Positions 6,363 to 16,064 of a stretch of DNA of 64,000 bases are shown one piece after another (positions within the stretch are counted from its first letter, which is position 1; each line of letters opens with the position of its first letter). Origin of the DNA: Haloarchaeobius litoreus (lineage in GTDB: Archaea > Halobacteriota > Halobacteria > Halobacteriales > Natrialbaceae). The translations under genes and the position numbers were made by a program. Location of the stretch: positions 987,926-1,051,925 of the forward strand of contig NZ_JANHJR010000003.1 in assembly GCF_024495425.1 (NCBI RefSeq), written 5' to 3'. The notes below the pieces were generated by a model. That model saw only the letters and a program-made list of their open reading frames with translations, ran no database searches and was not told where the DNA came from.

Positions 6363-9053
6363 TTAGTCCTCGTGGACGTGAATCGCGGGCCGCCCGGGCC
6401 GTGCCTTCGACGCCAATCCGTCGTCGGCCTCGTCGGGCGACAGCACCCGTACCGGCGCGTCGAACTCGTCCTCGACCAGCCACGCGGCCCGCCCCAGGAC
6501 GGTGCGCTCCCGGTCAGCGCCGAGCGACGCGTCCAGCCCGGGATGCTCGGCCGCGAGGTCCTTCGCGAAGCTGGCAGCCGCCTCGCCCTGTTGGCGCAGT
6601 TCCGGGTCGGCCATCACCGCGCCGACCACGTCGCCATCGTCGATGCCGCGGGCGAGCTCCAGTGCGCGGTACTTCCACGCCGGCGCGACGACCACGTCGA
6701 TGGCGGCCGGGTCGTCGATGTCGGCCACGTCGAGTATCTGGCGCACGTCGCTCCGGGTGTTCTCGACCAGCGACCGGTCTCGCTCGTGGTCGTCCATCTC
6801 GTGCTCCGCTGTCGGCCAGTCGGCCGTCGCGACGAACCCCTCGTGGCCGAGTTCACGCCACGCCTCCTCGCAGACGTGCGGGGCGATCGGGGCCAGCAGT
6901 CGCACGACGGCGGCGACGCCGCGAGCGACGACACCGGGCTCGTTTTCGTCGCGCTCCCGGTACCGGGTCAGCAGCTCGAACAGGTCCGTCATCTCGCGGA
7001 CGGCGCGCTCGAACCGCATCGACTCGTAGGCGTCGGTGGCAGCGGCGACCGTCGCGTCGACTTCGTGGGCGACGTACGCGGCGGCCGGGCTGTCGAAGTC
7101 GCCTTCGACGTCGCCCGACACCGTGGTCGACAGCCGGTAGAGTCGCTGGAGCAGCCGGTGGCTCGAACGGACGCCCTCCTCGCGCCACGCGAAGTCCTTG
7201 GCCGGACGGGCCGCCCGCAGGACGAACAGCCGGGCGGTGTCCGCGCCGAACTCCGAGACGATGCGCTCCGGGGAGACGCCGTTGTCGCCCGACTTGGACA
7301 TCTTCGCGCCATCTTCACCCTGCACCATCCCCTGCGTGAGCACTGCGTCGAACGGCTCGCGGTGGTCGAGTAGCCCCAGGTCGGCGAGCGCCTTCGTCAC
7401 GAACCGGGCGTACAGCAGGTGCATGACGGCGTGTTCGTCGCCACCGACGTACTCGTCCACCGGCAGCCAGTCGTTCGCACGGTCGGTGTCGAACGGTGCG
7501 TCCGTCAGGTCGGGTGCGACGAACCGCAGGTAGTACCACGAGGAGTCGACGAACGTGTCCATCGTGTCCGTCTCGCGGACGGCGTCGGCACCGCACTCCG
7601 GACAGGCGGTCTGCTTCCACTCCGTAGCGGCGTCCAGCGGGTTCCCCGTCGTGTGGACGAACTCGGGGAGCTCGACCGGCAGGTCCTCGTCCGGTACCGT
7701 GACCGGGCCGCAGTCGTCGCAGTGGACGACCGGAATCGGCGTCCCCCAGTACCGTTGGCGGGAGATGCCCCAGTCGCGCAGCCGGTACTGTGTCGTCGCC
7801 TCGGCACCGGGCAGGTCAGCGACCAGCCGCTCGCGAGCGGCGGCGCTGTCCAGCCCGTCGTACTCGCCGGAGTTGACGAGCACGCCGTCGTCGCTGAATG
7901 CGGCCTCCAGTACGTCGACCTCGCTTCCGTCTGCGGGCTCGACCACCGGCCGGATGTCGAGGTCGTGCGCCGTCGCGAACGCGTGGTCGCGCTCATCGTG
8001 GGCGGGCACGGCCATCAGCGCGCCCGTGCCCACGTCGCTCAGGACGAAGTCGGCGACGTAGACGGGTAGCTCCTCGCCGGTCGCGGGGTTCGTGGCGGTC
8101 ATGTCGGTCACGACGCCCTGGGGGTCGTCGGCGTCGGGGTCGGCCACGTTCTCGACGAAGTGCGCCACCTCGGAATCGCGCTCGGCGGCGGCCTCGGCCA
8201 GCGGGTGGTCCGGCGCGAGCGCGACGAAGGTCGCGCCGTGGATGGTGTCCAGCCGGGTCGTGAAGGCGGTCATCTCGCGTTCGCCGTCGGGCGTCTGGAC
8301 GGGGAAGGGCACCTCGGCACCCTCGGTGCGGCCGATCCAGTTGCGCTGGCGGTCGCGCACGCCGGCGGGCCAGTCGTCCAGCCGGTCGATGTCGTCCAGC
8401 AGCTCGTCGGCGTAGTCGGTGATGCGCAGGAACCACTGGTCCAGCTCCCGGGCCGCTACGGGGGAGTCACAGCGCCAGCAGACGCCGTCGCCGTCGCCGC
8501 TCGTGGACGCCGTCGGGGCCGCTCCTTCGACCTGTTCGTCGGCGAGCACCGTCTCGCAGCCGGGACACCAGTTGACCGCGCTGGCCTCGCGCTCGACGAG
8601 GCCGGCCTCGCGGAACCGGGCGAACAGCCACTGGTTCCACCGGTAGTAGTCGGGGTCGCAGGTGGTGACCTCGCGGTCCCAGTCGTAGCCGAAGCCCAGC
8701 GACTCGAACTGCTCGCGCATCCGCTCGATGCAGCGGCGCGTCCAGGCGTCGGGGTCGGTGTCGCGCTCCAGCGCGGCGTTCTCGGCGGGCAGGCCGAACG
8801 CGTCCCAGCCCATCGGGTGGAGCACCGTCTCGCCTCGCATCCGGCGGTATCTCGCGTAGGCGTCGGTGATGGCGTAGTTCCGGACGTGACCCATGTGGAG
8901 CTCGCCGGAGGTGTAGGGGAACATCGCGAGCACGTACGTCGGGTCGTCGGCGTCGTCCGGGACCTGGAACACGTCGGCGTCGTCCCAGCGGTCCTGCCAT
9001 CGTCGCTCGATTCGTGTGTGGTCGAACTCCGTCTGCTGCGTCTGTTGTGGCAT
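6363..9053 (-). CDS. leuS: Leucyl-tRNA synthetase, bacterial-type core with archaeal-type C terminus
   Basis: 896 residues charging tRNA-Leu. HMGH is at 53-56 and KMSKS at 584-588. The order is catalytic core, zinc module (NWCPGCETV ... CWRCDSP), CP1 editing domain (TTRLDTIHG; VPAHDERDHAF), then a second CxxC pair (CDDCG, CPECGAD). That order and the MGWDAFGLPAENAA segment are bacterial-type. The last about 120 residues (WKYRALELARG, DVVGAVMADPELR, ARPGRPAIHV) match the C terminus of the divergent archaeal LeuRS encoded at 9273-12155. The protein is therefore visibly chimeric. Such enzymes are known from haloarchaea, including Natrialba magadii. A small gene follows 25 bases downstream. Confidence 0.95.
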   Translation of the reverse strand: MPQQTQQTEFDHTRIERRWQDRWDDADVFQVPDDADDPTYVLAMFPYTSGELHMGHVRNYAITDAYARYRRMRGETVLHPMGWDAFGLPAENAALERDTDPDAWTRRCIERMREQFESLGFGYDWDREVTTCDPDYYRWNQWLFARFREAGLVEREASAVNWCPGCETVLADEQVEGAAPTASTSGDGDGVCWRCDSPVAARELDQWFLRITDYADELLDDIDRLDDWPAGVRDRQRNWIGRTEGAEVPFPVQTPDGEREMTAFTTRLDTIHGATFVALAPDHPLAEAAAERDSEVAHFVENVADPDADDPQGVVTDMTATNPATGEELPVYVADFVLSDVGTGALMAVPAHDERDHAFATAHDLDIRPVVEPADGSEVDVLEAAFSDDGVLVNSGEYDGLDSAAARERLVADLPGAEATTQYRLRDWGISRQRYWGTPIPVVHCDDCGPVTVPDEDLPVELPEFVHTTGNPLDAATEWKQTACPECGADAVRETDTMDTFVDSSWYYLRFVAPDLTDAPFDTDRANDWLPVDEYVGGDEHAVMHLLYARFVTKALADLGLLDHREPFDAVLTQGMVQGEDGAKMSKSGDNGVSPERIVSEFGADTARLFVLRAARPAKDFAWREEGVRSSHRLLQRLYRLSTTVSGDVEGDFDSPAAAYVAHEVDATVAAATDAYESMRFERAVREMTDLFELLTRYRERDENEPGVVARGVAAVVRLLAPIAPHVCEEAWRELGHEGFVATADWPTAEHEMDDHERDRSLVENTRSDVRQILDVADIDDPAAIDVVVAPAWKYRALELARGIDDGDVVGAVMADPELRQQGEAAASFAKDLAAEHPGLDASLGADRERTVLGRAAWLVEDEFDAPVRVLSPDEADDGLASKARPGRPAIHVHED

Positions 9054-9272
9054 CGTGGGGACTCTTGGTTCGTGGGAGGTGGGCAGTCGTTCAATTCGTG
9101 TCCATCTGACATTCCGGTGTGTCTGGTCGCGGCAATAATTGACGGTGGCGTGTGGTGGTGTATCGTGGGGGAGCGACGCTCACCGGCCCACGCCGCAGTG
9201 GGAGGACTGGCCGGTCCGCCCCACGAGACGGGATTGATAGTCCTTTTAACGACTCCGAGTGAACGGTTCCCC

Positions 9273-12155
9273 ATGACCTACGACCCGCAGACACTCGAAT
9301 CGGAGTGGCGGGACCGCTGGCGGAGCGAGGGGCGCTACGAGGCGAATCCCGACGCCGTCGCGGACGAGGACCCCACATTCGTCACGGTGCCCTACCCGTA
9401 CCCCAGCGGCGGGATGCACATCGGGCACGCCCGGACGTACACCGTGCCGGACGTCTACGCGCGATACCGACGCCAGCAGGGCGACAACGTCCTCTTCCCC
9501 ATCGCGTGGCACGTCACCGGCACGCCCATCATCGGTGCGGTCGAGCGCCTGAAGAAGCGCGAGCCGGAGCAGATGGACGTGCTCAAGAACACGTACAACG
9601 TCCCCGAGGAGACCCTGCAGGACCTGGAGACGCCGATGGGCTTCGCCCGGCACTTCATCGAGGAGCACTACAAGAAGGGGATGAAGCGCCTCGGCATCTC
9701 GGTCGACTGGCGACGCGAGTTCACGACGAACGACGAGCGCTACTCGAAGTTCATCACCTGGCAGTACGAGACGCTCAGGGAGCGCGGCCTGCTGGAGAAG
9801 GGGCTGCACCCGGTCAAGTACTGCACGAACGAGGACCAGCCGGTGACGACCCACGACATCCTGGAGGGCGAGGAGGCCGAGTTCCAGGAGTACACGCTGG
9901 TCAAGTTCGAGACCGAGATCGACGGGGCCGACGTCGTCGCGCCGATGGCGACGCTCCGACCGGAGACCGTTCGTGGGGTGACGAACGCGTTCGTCGACCC
10001 CGACGCCGACTACGTGGTCGCGGAGGTCGACGGCGAGTTCTGGTTCGTCTCCGCGAGCGCCGCCGAGAAGCTCAGACTCCAGGGTCACGAGGTCGAGACC
10101 CGCTACGAGTACGCGGGCCGCGATCTCGTCGGCAAGCGGGTGACGAACCCCGTCACCGGCGACGACGTGCTCGTGCTGCCCGCTGGCTTCGTCGACGCCG
10201 ACAACGCGACGGGCGTCGTGATGTCCGTCCCGGCGCACTCGCCCGACGACTACCTCGCGCTGCAGGAGGCGAAGGAAGCGGCCGACGACATGGCCGAGTA
10301 CGGCATCGACGCCGACGAGGTCCGCGGAATCGAGCCGGTCCCCATCCTCACCATCGAGGGCTACGGCGACATCCCCGCGAAGGACGCCGTCGAGTCCGCC
10401 GGCATCGACTCCTCCGAGGACCCCGGGCTGAAGGCGGTCACGCAGGACCTCTACAACGCCGAGTTCCACTCGGGCGAGCTGCTCGACAGCTACGGCGAGT
10501 TCGCCGGTGGCGTCGTCGAGGACGTGCGCGACGAGTTCAAGCAGTCCTATCTGGGTACTGCCTTCGGCACGATGCAGGAGTTCTCCGAGGAGGTCGTCTG
10601 TCGCTGCGGCGGCGACGTCGAGGTCGCCCAGCAGGACACCTGGTTCCTCCGCTACAACGACCCCGACTGGAAGGGGAAGACCCACGAGGCCGTCGCGAAC
10701 CTCGACGCCATCCCGGAGAACACCCGCGAGCAGTACGACCACACCATCGACTGGCTCAACGAGTGGCCCTGCATCCGGAACTACGGGCTGGGCACCCGCC
10801 TGCCGTGGGACCAGGACTTCGTCATCGAGCCGCTGTCGGACTCGACGCTGTACATGTCGTACTACACCATCGCCCACCGCATCGACGAGGTCGAGCCCGA
10901 GGCGATGGACCGGGAGTTCTTCGACACGCTGTTCTACGGCCCCGAGGCCGTCGACGACCCCGACGAGACCGCCCTCTCCCTGCGCGAGGAGTGGGACTAC
11001 TGGTACCCCGTCGACTACCGCTGCTCGGCGAACGACCTGGTGAACAACCACCTGACGTTCTACCTGTTCCACCACGCCGAGCTGTTCGACCAGCCGAACT
11101 GGCCCCAGGGCATCACCGTGATGGGCATGGGCCTGCTGGAGGGCGAGAAGATGTCCTCCTCGAAGGGCCACGTCGTCCTCCCCGGCGAGGCCATCGACCG
11201 GTACGGGGCCGACACCGTCCGGTTCTTCCTGATGAACTCCGCGGAGCCGTGGCAGGACTTCGACTGGCGCGCGGACCAGGTGACGAGCACGCGCGACCAG
11301 CTCGACCGCTTCTGGCGGCGCGCCGAGGAGCTCATCGGCGACGGCGACGTGCCGGAACCGGTCGACGCGAGCGACGCCGACGACCTCCAGCGCATCGACC
11401 GCTGGCTGCTCTCGAAGCTGCAGGACACCATCGGGATCGTCACCGAGTCGATGGAGAACTTCGAGACCCGGTCGGCGAGCCAGGCCGCCTTCTACGACTT
11501 CCAGGAGAACCTGCGCTGGTACCGCCGACGTACCGACACCGAGCGCGAGGGCGCACGGCGCACCCGCCGGACCGTGCTGGAGGCCCGCCTGCGGATGCTC
11601 GCGCCGTTCGTCCCCTACATGGCGAACGACCTCCACGAGCAGCTCGCGGGCGAGCCCGCCGAGGACGCCCCGTGGCCGTCGGTCGACGAGGCGCTGGTCG
11701 ACCCGCAGGTCGAGGTCGAGGAGTCCCTCGTCGCGGACCTCACCGACGACGTGCGCGACATCGTCGACGTGACCGACACCGACCCCGAGACCGTCCGCGT
11801 CTACGTCGCCGCCGACTGGAAGCACGACGTGTTCGCACAGGTCGTCGACACCGGCCCCGACGTGGGTGCGGTGATGGGCCAGGTCATGTCGGACCCTGAC
11901 CTGCGCGAGAGGGGCGACGCGGTCAACGACCTCGTGCAGGACCTCGTCGCGTTCGTCCGCGAGCGCGACGACGGGACGCTGGAGACGCTGGCCGGCCTCG
12001 ACGAGGCCGCCGTGTACGCCGAGGCGCTCGACGCGCTCGAACGCGAGTACGACGCCACCGTCGAACTCTACCGCGAGGACGACGACGACGTGGTCGACCC
12101 CGGCGGGAAGGCCGGACAGGCCATCCCGTTCCGGCCGGCGGTCCACATCGAGTAG
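9273..12155 (+). CDS. leuS: Leucyl-tRNA synthetase, archaeal type
   Basis: 960 residues. HIGH is at 49-52 and KMSSSK at 626-631. The WHVTGTPIIGAVERLKKRE segment and the CP1 editing domain (ATLRPETVRGVTNAF; VMSVPAHSPDDY) come before the CRCGG zinc-like module, the archaeal/eukaryotic order. The C-terminal tRNA-binding domain resembles that of the divergent chimeric LeuRS. ATG 9273 follows a CTTTTAAC box by about 25 bases. With two LeuRS genes head to head (219 bp apart), either one is dominant or the two divide conditions or substrates; the sequence does not say which. Confidence 0.95.
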   Translation: MTYDPQTLESEWRDRWRSEGRYEANPDAVADEDPTFVTVPYPYPSGGMHIGHARTYTVPDVYARYRRQQGDNVLFPIAWHVTGTPIIGAVERLKKREPEQMDVLKNTYNVPEETLQDLETPMGFARHFIEEHYKKGMKRLGISVDWRREFTTNDERYSKFITWQYETLRERGLLEKGLHPVKYCTNEDQPVTTHDILEGEEAEFQEYTLVKFETEIDGADVVAPMATLRPETVRGVTNAFVDPDADYVVAEVDGEFWFVSASAAEKLRLQGHEVETRYEYAGRDLVGKRVTNPVTGDDVLVLPAGFVDADNATGVVMSVPAHSPDDYLALQEAKEAADDMAEYGIDADEVRGIEPVPILTIEGYGDIPAKDAVESAGIDSSEDPGLKAVTQDLYNAEFHSGELLDSYGEFAGGVVEDVRDEFKQSYLGTAFGTMQEFSEEVVCRCGGDVEVAQQDTWFLRYNDPDWKGKTHEAVANLDAIPENTREQYDHTIDWLNEWPCIRNYGLGTRLPWDQDFVIEPLSDSTLYMSYYTIAHRIDEVEPEAMDREFFDTLFYGPEAVDDPDETALSLREEWDYWYPVDYRCSANDLVNNHLTFYLFHHAELFDQPNWPQGITVMGMGLLEGEKMSSSKGHVVLPGEAIDRYGADTVRFFLMNSAEPWQDFDWRADQVTSTRDQLDRFWRRAEELIGDGDVPEPVDASDADDLQRIDRWLLSKLQDTIGIVTESMENFETRSASQAAFYDFQENLRWYRRRTDTEREGARRTRRTVLEARLRMLAPFVPYMANDLHEQLAGEPAEDAPWPSVDEALVDPQVEVEESLVADLTDDVRDIVDVTDTDPETVRVYVAADWKHDVFAQVVDTGPDVGAVMGQVMSDPDLRERGDAVNDLVQDLVAFVRERDDGTLETLAGLDEAAVYAEALDALEREYDATVELYREDDDDVVDPGGKAGQAIPFRPAVHIE

Positions 12156-12211
12156 ACCGAGCCGGAACAGGGCCGACCATCGCCGCGAAAAATGTCGAGT
12201 AGACGGCCAGC

Positions 12212-13552
12212 TCAGCACCGACTGGCGACGTCGTTGTCGTCGTAGTCGTTGCCGGTGGAGGTGGCGTCGTCGACGATCTGGGAGTCGCCGTTGCCGCAGA
12301 TGGAGTTCTCCTCGATGTCGTTGTCGTCCGAGTTCTCGAGGTCCAGGCCGTCGTCGTCGTTCTCCTCGATGGTGTTCCCGACGACGTCGTTGTCGTTCGC
12401 CTCGACGAAGCGGGCGCCGTCGTCGTCGTTGTCGGTGACCTCGTTGTCGACGAGTTCGTTGTCCTCGGTGCCGGAGAACTGGACGCCGTCGTCACCGTTG
12501 CCGGTCATCTCGTTGTTCTCGACGACATTCTCGGACGAGAACTCGACGAAGAGGCCGTCGTCGTCGTTCTCCTCGAGGACGTTGTTCTCGATGACGTTCG
12601 AGTCACCACCGAAGGACCCGGTCGACTCCTTGAGGACGTGGAGGCCGTCGTCGCCGTTCTTCCGGGCTTCGTTGTCGATGACCTCGCCGTCGTGGAAGTC
12701 GACGAGCAGGATGCCGTCGACGTCGTTGCCCCGAACCTCGTTGTCGGAGACCTCGGTCTCGGCGATCTCGCGGACGACGATGCCGTGCTCGCCGTTGTCC
12801 CAGGCCTCGTTGCCGGAGATTTCGTAGAGCCGGGCGTTGTTGTCAGCATCGACGTGGATGCCGGTCATGGCGTTTCCGGAGACCTCGTTGTCGACGACGT
12901 CGGCGCCGAGGTCGATGGTGTAGATGCCCTGGCCGCCGTTGTCGAAGATCTCGTTCCCCTCGATGCTCGCCCTGGAGGTGTCGTCGAGGTAGATGCCGCG
13001 GCCGTCGTTGTCGTATATGTCGGTGTCGTGGACGGCGAGCGTGCTCGACACGCTGAAGTGGATGCCGACGCCGTTGTCCCCGACGTGGGTGGCGCGGATC
13101 GTCGTCTTACCCACGTCGTCCCCGCGGATGCCGGTGCGGACGTTGTCGGTGACGTGGCTGTCGACGATTCTCACGTTCCGGGTGCCCGGCGACTTGTACT
13201 CGAGCTCGATGCCGTTGCCCCACTCGCGAACCTCGACGTCCTCGACGGTGACCCCGTCGGCGCCACGGATCAGGATGCCGACGGTGCCCGAGCGGGACTG
13301 CCCCTCGACCAGGTGGCCGTCGCCGTCGAACGTGACGTCGTCCGCCTCGATGACGATGCAGTTCGTCTCGCCGCGGTCACGGAGGTCCCTGGTGAGCTCC
13401 TAGGTCCCGGAGGAGCTGATGGTTCGACACGAGCTGATGCTCGTGACAGGTGTGTCGGTTGCGCCGACCGGGACCGCCCCGAACGCTGGTGCGGCCAGGA
13501 GGCACGCGACCAGCACCAGGACGGTCGACATTCGTATCGGTTGGAGTGCCAT
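12212..13552 (-). pseudogene. Secreted right-handed beta-helix protein, interrupted by in-frame TAG
   Basis: Read from ATG 13552, the frame gives a signal peptide (MSTVLVLVACLLAAPAFGAV), then SISSCRTISSSGT and an in-frame TAG at codon 51 (13400-13402). It resumes as ELTRDLRDRGETNCIVIEAD and runs open for about 396 codons. The mature part is a NosD-like beta-helix: about 20 turns with repeats such as DNEVxxNDDDGxxF and many N-D pairs, ending SRC. The TAG sits where relatives have a Tyr codon, so a single TAC to TAG change would explain it. No start codon just after the TAG rescues secretion. It is most likely a young pseudogene; sequencing error or readthrough are alternatives. Confidence 0.75.
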
Positions 13553-13925
13553 CGGGAACGAGTGACGTGGCACGGGTGATTGTTATGGAGCGCAACGTTC
13601 GGTTTCGCGGCCGTCAGGCACCGCCGAACGGTGGCCGTCCTGGGTCGACAGAGGAGCGTCCGCGAGCCCGCCGGCCAGGTGACGCCCGCGAGCACGGCCC
13701 GAAGCAGTCGGTCGGTCGACGGTCGACGCCGCGCTTCGAAAGCCGTTCCTACCACCCTGCCATCCCGGGTGGGGTGACCCGGGTCCGGCGACGTTGCGAG
13801 TGTCCGGTCGGGGCTGGTCGTCCGGCCGCGGTCCGACGGGTCCTGAGCTGTCGTCCCTGGACGGGGAGCCGCCGGTCACCGTCGCCGTCGAACAGGCATT
13901 TCTCCCTCCCGTCCGAAGCCCGGTT
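13553..13925. other. Intergenic, no gene seen
   Basis: 373 bases between the divergent beta-helix gene and the DUF2237 gene. Open frames here are Arg/Pro/Ala-rich G+C artefacts. No tRNA, clear repeat or strong TATA box was seen. Confidence 0.5.
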
Positions 13926-14303
13926 ATGAGCGACGACCACGACGACCGGAACGTCCACGGCGAGCCGCTCGACCCCTGCTGTTCGACACCACCCACTGGC
14001 TACCTGCGCGACGGCTGCTGTCGCCACGTCGAGGAGGACCTCGGCCGTCACGAGATCTGTGCGGTCGTCACGCAGGAGTTCCTCGAGTACAGCCGCGAGC
14101 AGGGCAACGACCTCGTGACGCCCCGTCCGGAACTGGAGTTCCCCGGGCTCCATCCGGGCGACCGCTGGTGTCTCTGTCTCGGGCGCTGGCTGGAGGCGAA
14201 GGAGGACGGTGTCGCACCGCCGGTCGACCTGTCGGCGACGAACGAGGCGGTGCTGGATTCGGTCGAACTGGAGACGTTGGAGGAGTACGCGGCGGAGTCG
14301 TAA
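13926..14303 (+). CDS. DUF2237 family protein
   Basis: 125 residues matching the DUF2237 pattern in order: GEPLDPCCSTPPTGYLRDGC near the N terminus, HEICAVVTQEFL, GNDLVTPRPELEFPGL and GDRWCLCLGRW. Several conserved Cys and Trp residues suggest a compact, perhaps metal- or cofactor-binding, fold, but the biochemical role is unknown. Start at the ATG just before the acidic N terminus. It converges on the cyclodeaminase gene with a 34-base gap. Confidence 0.85.
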   Translation: MSDDHDDRNVHGEPLDPCCSTPPTGYLRDGCCRHVEEDLGRHEICAVVTQEFLEYSREQGNDLVTPRPELEFPGLHPGDRWCLCLGRWLEAKEDGVAPPVDLSATNEAVLDSVELETLEEYAAES

Positions 14304-14337
14304 CGGCGGAAACGAAGCGGGAGTACGCGGCCGAGGA

Positions 14338-15330
14338 TCAGTTCCCGAGCCCGAGCAGGTCGAAGGGCGTGCCGTTGTCGTTCTCGTCGGCGTGCTCGAA
14401 GACGACGTGGGCGGTGGCGACGTCCTGGATGGCGAGGCCGGTGGAGTCGAAGACGGTGACGCCGTCCTCGTCGGTGCGGCCCGGGCGCTCGCCGGTCACG
14501 ATCTGGCCGATCTCGCCGTAGATGTCGTCGTCGTCGAGCACGCCGGCGTGCCACGGGACGTTGATCTCGCCGGAGTGGGTGCACTGCTTGTAGTCGTCGA
14601 TGACGAGCTTCGCGGCCAGCAGCACCTCGTCGGCGATCTCGTGTTTGCCCTCGGCGTCGGCACCCATGGCGTTGATGTGGGTGTGCTCGCCGAGGTCGTC
14701 GGCGGAGACGAGCGGCTCCTCGACGGGGGTCACGGTGGAGAGCACGTCGCAGTGGCCGGCCTCGCTGATGGAGCCGCCGCGGACGTCGAACTCGTCGTCG
14801 TAGCGGTCGACGAACCGCTCGACGGCCTCCTCGCGCACGTCGCTGACGACGACCTCCTCGATGGGTCGGACCTCGGCGATGGCGTCGAGCTGCGTGTACG
14901 ACTGGACGCCAGCGCCGACGATACCGAGGCTGGTCGCGTCGGGAACGGCGAGGTGGTCCGTGGCGACGGCGGCGGCCGCGCCCGTGCGCTTCATCGTCAG
15001 CTCGGTGCCGTCCATGATGGCGAGGGGGAACGCCGTCTCGGGGTCGGAGTAGATCATCGTCCCCATCACCGTGGGGAGGTCGTGGTAGTCCGGGTTGTCC
15101 GGGTGGACGTTCACCCACTTGATGCCTGCGGCGTCCCACGTCTTCGCGTTGAGGTAGGCCGGCATCGACCGGAAGTCGCCGTTGTACTCCGGCAGGTCGA
15201 TGTACGACTTCGCCGGCATCTGTGCGTTCCCGTGTTCGTAGGCTGCGAACGCGTCCTCGACCGCGCCGATGACCTCGGGCATCTGCGCGTTTTCGTCCAC
15301 GTCGTCGCTGCCCAGAAGAAGCGTCTGCAT
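14338..15330 (-). CDS. Ornithine cyclodeaminase / alanine dehydrogenase family enzyme
   Basis: 330-residue NAD-dependent enzyme of the OCD/mu-crystallin family. Seen: the substrate-binding N-terminal part with MPAKSYIDLPEYNGDFRSMP and KWVNVHPDN, the K-R pair in ELTMKRTGAAAAVAT, and the Rossmann motif GIVGAGVQSYTQL. Archaeal members include alanine dehydrogenases as well as cyclodeaminases, so the substrate is not decided here. A TATA-like TTTAACTA lies 25-34 bases before the ATG, supporting a leaderless start. Confidence 0.88.
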   Translation of the reverse strand: MQTLLLGSDDVDENAQMPEVIGAVEDAFAAYEHGNAQMPAKSYIDLPEYNGDFRSMPAYLNAKTWDAAGIKWVNVHPDNPDYHDLPTVMGTMIYSDPETAFPLAIMDGTELTMKRTGAAAAVATDHLAVPDATSLGIVGAGVQSYTQLDAIAEVRPIEEVVVSDVREEAVERFVDRYDDEFDVRGGSISEAGHCDVLSTVTPVEEPLVSADDLGEHTHINAMGADAEGKHEIADEVLLAAKLVIDDYKQCTHSGEINVPWHAGVLDDDDIYGEIGQIVTGERPGRTDEDGVTVFDSTGLAIQDVATAHVVFEHADENDNGTPFDLLGLGN

Positions 15331-15400
15331 AGCTGGTGCTACTGAACCACCGTACTTAGTTAAATCGGAACCCGACCACCAGAAGCAACCGAGGACGAGT

Positions 15401-15901
15401 TCACTGGTCGCCCCAGTCCGGCCCGCGGCCGCCGAGCCGGCGCGCCAGCTCGATCGCCTCGGGGTGGTGCTCCATCACGTCGGTCGGCGTCACGATGCCG
15501 ACCGCCTGGAGCTTCTCGGTGACGACGACGTGGCGGACGCCCTCGGCCTGCATCCGCTGTATCACCTCCTCCACGGAGGTCTTCGGCGAGACCGTCACCA
15601 GCGGCGAACTCATCACCTCGCCGACGGTCACCTCGTCCAGCAGGCTCGGGTTCGAACTGCGGAGTCGGTCGAGCACCAGACCGAGCGTCGAGCGTTCCTC
15701 GGCGTCCGTCCGGTGCTCGCACTCGAGTTCGAGCACGTCGCTCTTCGTGAGGATGCCGACCTTGTACGGCCTCGCGCCGCCCTGGCGGGTCACGACGACG
15801 CACCCGATGTGTTCGTCGACCATCGTCTCGGCTGCGGTCCGCACCGGCTCGTCCTCGTCGACGCTGACCGGCTGTTCCGACATGATCTCGCGGACCCGCA
15901 T
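15401..15901 (-). CDS. CBS-domain pair protein
   Basis: 166 residues with two CBS domains: RVREIMSEQPVSVDEDEPVRTAAE ... VGILTKSDVLE, and TVGEVMSSPLVTVSPKTSVEEV ... VGIVTPTDVME. Such pairs bind adenine nucleotides and regulate partners; no effector domain is attached. ATG 15901 is preferred because it begins one residue before the first CBS strand and a GTTACTTGT TATA-like box lies about 25 bases upstream. An in-frame ATG at 15943 would add 14 residues. It is probably cytosolic; the partner is unknown. Confidence 0.85.
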   Translation of the reverse strand: MRVREIMSEQPVSVDEDEPVRTAAETMVDEHIGCVVVTRQGGARPYKVGILTKSDVLELECEHRTDAEERSTLGLVLDRLRSSNPSLLDEVTVGEVMSSPLVTVSPKTSVEEVIQRMQAEGVRHVVVTEKLQAVGIVTPTDVMEHHPEAIELARRLGGRGPDWGDQ

Positions 15902-16064
15902 ACCCGAACGTCGACCGTGTGGTGACAAGTAACGTTCGGCCATGCATCGAGGGTCGTCTCCGTCGAGTGCGGCCGCTACCGGGAGAGCGTCGAAAGAATT
16001 CGAAGGTCGGTCGAGCGGCGATACGTCGGTCAGCCGGTGGGTGGTGTGCTGGCGGTGGCCGAGC

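Noticed and set aside
9246..12218. 990-codon open frame antisense to the archaeal leuS
   Set aside because: Its product is a Val/Asp/Gly-rich translation with no domain; it arises because the G+C-biased third bases of the real gene suppress stops on the other strand.
12212..13174. Shorter beta-helix gene starting at GTG 13174
   Set aside because: The GTG is inside the repeat domain; the frame continues upstream through the amber codon to a signal peptide, so treating 13174 as a natural start would hide the lesion.
13400..13402. Amber codon as pyrrolysine
   Set aside because: Nothing in the window supports Pyl decoding and the position normally holds Tyr; a nonsense change is simpler.
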